A DNA stretch of 64,000 nt from an uncultured Clostridia bacterium (lineage in GTDB: Bacteria > Bacillota > Clostridia > Christensenellales > Borkfalkiaceae). Shown piece by piece: positions 61,201 through 64,000 of the stretch. Every line of letters begins with the position of its first letter. Position 1 is the first letter of the stretch. The notes under the pieces were generated by a model that had not been told where the DNA came from, made no database searches, and was given only the letters and a program-made list of their open reading frames with translations. Made by a program: the position numbers and the translations under genes. The stretch covers positions 62,001 through 126,000 of the forward strand of contig CAKQRD010000004.1 of NCBI GenBank assembly GCA_934271275.1. The letters are read 5' to 3'.

Positions 61201-62025
61201 TTAAAGAACCTCCGACAGCCTTACGAAATCCGCGGCGGAAAGTTTTTCTCCCCTTGCGATCAGGTCTATCCCCGCCGAAATCAAGGCGTTTTCCGCTTCC
61301 GCACGGGAAAGCTTATAAAAATTCATAAGGTTATTGACGAGCATTTTTCTTCGCGAAGAAAACGCCGCCCGCACGACGTCCCGCACTTTTTTAAGATTCG
61401 CCCCCGCAAACTTCCCTTCTTCCATCGTGATTTTCACCACCGCGGAATCCACGTTCGGTACGGGCGTGAATTTCTCTCTCGGCACTCTTAAAACAATCTC
61501 CGCCGAACCGCGAAGGTTTATCCCTACCGTTATCGCGCCGTAGTCGGGAGTCCCCGCCTTTGCCGCGAATCGCTCCGCAACCTCTTTCTGCACCATTATC
61601 GCCATAGCGGTAAGCTTTTCGGAATTTTCCAAAAAGTTCATAACTATGGGCGTGGTAATGTAATACGGCAAATTCGCGACCATAATATATCTGCCGCCGA
61701 GTTTGTCCTCCACCTCTTTTATTCCCGCTTTCATCACGTCTTTTCTTACTATTTCCACGTTATCGAACTCCGCAAGCGTTTCTTTTAATACGGGAATAAG
61801 CGTGCCGTCTATCTCGTAGCCGACGACTTTTTTTGCGCGTTTTGCGAGAACGCGGGTGAGCGCGCCCGCCCCGCAGCCTATTTCCAGCACGCAGTCGTTT
61901 TCGGTCACGCCCGCTTTCTCCGCTATTTCTTCGAGAAGCGTTTCGTCCGTCAGAAAGTTCTGCCCGTACGCTTTTTTAAGAACAACCCCGTGTTCCCTTA
62001 ATAAATTTTTAAGCGGTTTATCCAT
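61201..62025 (-). CDS. rsmA: 16S rRNA dimethyltransferase RsmA (KsgA)
   Basis: 274 residues. SAM motif VLEIGCGAGALTRVLAK, NLPYYITTPIV (catalytic NLPY), AIMVQKEVAERF and FSSRRKML. Dimethylates A1518 and A1519 in helix 45 in late 30S assembly. First gene of the rsmA-rdgB pair; ATG 62025 preceded by AGGAAAATT. Confidence 0.96.
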   Translation of the reverse strand: MDKPLKNLLREHGVVLKKAYGQNFLTDETLLEEIAEKAGVTENDCVLEIGCGAGALTRVLAKRAKKVVGYEIDGTLIPVLKETLAEFDNVEIVRKDVMKAGIKEVEDKLGGRYIMVANLPYYITTPIVMNFLENSEKLTAMAIMVQKEVAERFAAKAGTPDYGAITVGINLRGSAEIVLRVPREKFTPVPNVDSAVVKITMEEGKFAGANLKKVRDVVRAAFSSRRKMLVNNLMNFYKLSRAEAENALISAGIDLIARGEKLSAADFVRLSEVL

Positions 62026-62102
62026 AATTTTCCTATAAGAAGTACGATAAAATATCTGTAAAAATTCTGTAATCGGCGCGAATATTTTTTTGCGCCCCGC
62101 AC

Positions 62103-62132
62103 ATTATAATATCGTCGCTTAAAATACCTCAA
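62103..62132 (-). promoter_or_regulatory. rsmA-rdgB promoter
   Basis: TTGAGG (62127-62132), 18 bases, TATAAT (62103-62108). Confidence 0.7.
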
Positions 62133-62286
62133 AGGTCGATAAAGGCGTTTGATTTTCCGAACTTCCGTTCAATAATTTCGATTTTTGAGCGGAAAGCAAA
62201 ATCAAATTCAGAATCGGAATTTTTCGCCTTGTATTTAACCTTATCAAGTTTTATGCGACTCGTTTATACCAACGATTAAAATTTAC

Positions 62287-62323
62287 AGCGGGACTGCCGT
62301 ACGAAACGTGCGGCAGTCCCGCT
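62287..62323. terminator. Terminator downstream of tatD
   Basis: A 13-bp stem AGCGGGACTGCCG and complement; TTTTTATT follows on the plus strand and an AT-rich run on the minus strand, 80 bases past the tatD stop. Confidence 0.75.
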
Positions 62324-62401
62324 TTTTATTCGTGAGTTCGTTTTTCTATAACGATTTTCTTCTTCGGCATTTTTTAAAATTTGTTTATTCTAAAAATAAT
62401 T

Positions 62402-63193
62402 TTATTTACGAGCCGTCTCGAAATCTTTGATTTTAAAGAACAATTCGCGGGCGTTTTTATTTACGGCTTCCGCAAAATCTTCCACGGAAAACCCCTTGAT
62501 TTTCGCTATGTTTTCGGCGATGATCGGAATGTTTTTCGGCTCGTTCACCGTTCCTCTTTTGCCCTCGGGAGAGAGGTACGGGCTGTCCGTTTCGGTAAGT
62601 ATTCTGTCCGTCGGCAGATACGCTATAACCTCGCGGATATTCGCCGCGTTCTTATAAGTGGAAGTTCCGCCGAACGAAAAATACATACCCTCGTCCAGAA
62701 GCTCTTTCGCCGTTTCTTTGCTCCCCGAATAGCAGTGCATAACGCCGCCCGCGAGTCTGCCGCGAAACGACTTTATAATCTCAGTCGCCTCGCCTATCGC
62801 CTCTCTGACGTGAAAGCTGACGGGCAGCTTATGCCGCGCCGCAAGCTCCGTTTGCGCAATAAAACAATCACGCTGAACCTTTGCGTCAAAGGGCTTCCAG
62901 TAATGGTCAAGCCCTATTTCGCCGACGGCAACGCATTTAGGGTGAGAAAGAAGCTTTTCTATCTCTTTCAGAACGTTTTCGTCAAAGCCGTCGGAATCCG
63001 ACGGGTGAACTCCCGCCGCAAAAAACACGCTGTCATATTTTTCGGCGTTTTTCGCCGCGAGACAAGAGCTTTCCGCATTGCAACCGACGTCAAGGGCGAG
63101 CGAAACGCCCGCCGCGAGATAGTCTTTTATAACCCCGTCCGTCCTGCCGTTAAGCTTATCGTCCGTCAGATGACAATGCGTATCTATAAACAT
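62402..63193 (-). CDS. tatD: TatD-family metal-dependent DNase
   Basis: 263 residues, TIM barrel: FIDTHCHLTDD (metal HxH), GEIGLDHYW (Glu), LPVSFHVREA, MHCYSGSKE and LTETDSPYLSPEG. 3'-5' exonuclease of the RNase-like amidohydrolase fold. In the usual position after metG; 63 bases lie between. Confidence 0.95.
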   Translation of the reverse strand: MFIDTHCHLTDDKLNGRTDGVIKDYLAAGVSLALDVGCNAESSCLAAKNAEKYDSVFFAAGVHPSDSDGFDENVLKEIEKLLSHPKCVAVGEIGLDHYWKPFDAKVQRDCFIAQTELAARHKLPVSFHVREAIGEATEIIKSFRGRLAGGVMHCYSGSKETAKELLDEGMYFSFGGTSTYKNAANIREVIAYLPTDRILTETDSPYLSPEGKRGTVNEPKNIPIIAENIAKIKGFSVEDFAEAVNKNARELFFKIKDFETARK

Positions 63194-63222
63194 AATTTTT
63201 TAATCTTCCGCGTTATAAAAAA

Positions 63223-63277
63223 GAACTGCCGCCGTCAGGAAATAGAGCTGCCGCCGTCAGGAAACGGAACTGCCGTC
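63223..63277. repeat. 22-bp tandem repeat over the metG stop
   Basis: Units 63223-63244 and 63245-63266 plus half a unit (63267-63277); motif GAACTGCCGCCGTCAGGAA. The metG TGA lies in one unit. Confidence 0.85.
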
Positions 63278-64000
63278 TTCAACGTCCTTTTCGGGAGCAA
63301 GGAAAGAAAGCGTTCCGTCCTCGCCTTCGGCGCAAAGAATCATACCCTCGCTCGTAATGCCGCAAAGCTTTGCAGGCTTTAAGTTAGCTACCATAACGAG
63401 TTTTTTGCCTATCAATTCTTCGGGCGAATACGCGTGGCAAATTCCGCTCACGACAGTCCTCGTTTCGTCGCCGAGTTTGACGGTGAGCTTTAATAATTTC
63501 TTGCTCTTTTCCACCTTTTCGCACGCGACTACTTTTGCCACTTTAAGCTCGACCTTTGCGAATTCGTCTATCGAAATCTGCGGCTTCGACTCGGCTTTTT
63601 CGGTAGCGGTGGCAGACTTTTCGCCCGCAACCGAGAAGCCTTCCGCAGTCGCGGTTTTCGCGTCGCTATCCGCGTTCGCCGCACTCGTTTCTTTAACTTC
63701 TTTCGCCTCGTTTTCCGCGGCGATTTCTTTAAGAAGCTTTTCGCCGTCTATTCTCGCAAACAGAATTTCGGGCTTTTCTTCTACCTTTACTTTCGCTATT
63801 CTGCCAAACTCGCCGAGTTCCGCAAACGGGCGAAGCTCCGTGCCGAAAATCTTCGCGGTTTTTTCCGCAGTTTCGGGAAGGAACGGCTTTAACGTCGAAA
63901 CGCCGATAATAATGGCTTCGGTAAGATTATACAGAACGGTTTTAAGGCGCGCCGCATTCTTTTCGTCCTTCGCAAGCACCCAAGGCGCGGTCTCGTCTAT
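63257..64000 (-). CDS. metG: Methionyl-tRNA synthetase, C-terminal part
   Basis: The frame enters from the right edge; the first codons in the window read DETAPWVLAKDE, conserved in the anticodon-binding domain. About 247 residues are seen: the end of the helical domain, an acidic/Ala-rich linker (about 95-140, NADSDAKTATAEGFSVAGE) and the C-terminal tRNA-binding OB domain (FAKVELKVAKVVACEKV, VSGICHAYSPEELIGKKLVMV). Ends GSSVS at 63257. The catalytic N-terminus lies outside the window. Confidence 0.95.
   Translation of the reverse strand: MDETAPWVLAKDEKNAARLKTVLYNLTEAIIIGVSTLKPFLPETAEKTAKIFGTELRPFAELGEFGRIAKVKVEEKPEILFARIDGEKLLKEIAAENEAKEVKETSAANADSDAKTATAEGFSVAGEKSATATEKAESKPQISIDEFAKVELKVAKVVACEKVEKSKKLLKLTVKLGDETRTVVSGICHAYSPEELIGKKLVMVANLKPAKLCGITSEGMILCAEGEDGTLSFLAPEKDVEDGSSVS

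Larger units (their letters stand above)
62026..62401. other. Intergenic region between rsmA and tatD
   Basis: Holds the rsmA promoter and a hairpin; the middle 150 bases are AT-rich without a gene. Confidence 0.6.

Noticed and set aside
62381..63382. 333-codon plus-strand frame
   Set aside because: Antisense of tatD and the end of metG.

Overview
The window comes from a Bacillota (Firmicutes) chromosome of the Clostridia type, of medium GC content. The evidence is the gene neighbourhoods (hrcA-grpE-dnaK-dnaJ-prmA-mtaB-hinT, groES-groEL, tsaE-tsaB-rimI, rpmB/asp23-fakA-recG, nadD/yqeK-rsfS), a CIRCE heat-shock operator, consensus sigma-A promoters (TTGACA-N16..18-TATAAT), AAGGAG ribosome-binding sites, and a SpoIVFA/SpoIVFB-like pair. 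An uncultured gut lineage such as Christensenellales would fit, but that is inference. Most genes lie on the minus strand.

Region 1-9.8 kb is a phage head-assembly module of podovirus type, read on the minus strand: large terminase, a small-terminase-like protein, portal, scaffold, major capsid, connector-like protein, a large structural protein and a cut-off gene at the left edge. No integrase or lysis gene is seen, so it is the end of a prophage or a remnant. A 1.2-kb non-coding block of nested palindromic repeats interrupts it. The same composite block recurs at 41.8-42.4 kb, between ddl and murF.

Region 9.9-24.5 kb holds stress and RNA-modification genes: hinT, mtaB, prmA, dnaJ, dnaK, grpE and hrcA (promoter plus degenerate CIRCE), a TPR/DUF4037 pair, a zinc-ribbon membrane protein divergent from a small XRE regulator, groEL-groES (near-perfect CIRCE), and a RuvX-DUF1292 in-frame fusion with an internal start.

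Region 24-36 kb carries the Fe-S operon iscR-nifS-nifU with a clear operator, an alpha-oxoamine synthase, two unknown divergent genes followed by 56-bp direct repeats, an ABC exporter, a YczE-type membrane protein divergent from a LysR regulator, and the SpoIVFA/B-like pair.

Region 36-51 kb is housekeeping: apgM-ung, mntP, icd, ddl, membrane-anchored murF, an alpha/beta hydrolase lacking a normal start codon, rimI-tsaB-tsaE, an FMN riboswitch with a riboflavin ECF transporter, a degenerate DeoC-fold protein, and rsfS with a fused nadD-yqeK.

Region 51-64 kb has an unknown membrane protein, a MATE transporter, a large lipoprotein, recG-fakA-asp23 divergent from rpmB, a degenerate repeat array, rdgB-rsmA, tatD and the 3' part of metG. 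Functional links include tRNA position 37 (TsaB/TsaE make t6A and MtaB methylthiolates it), HrcA control of both chaperone operons, and cell wall (ddl, murF).
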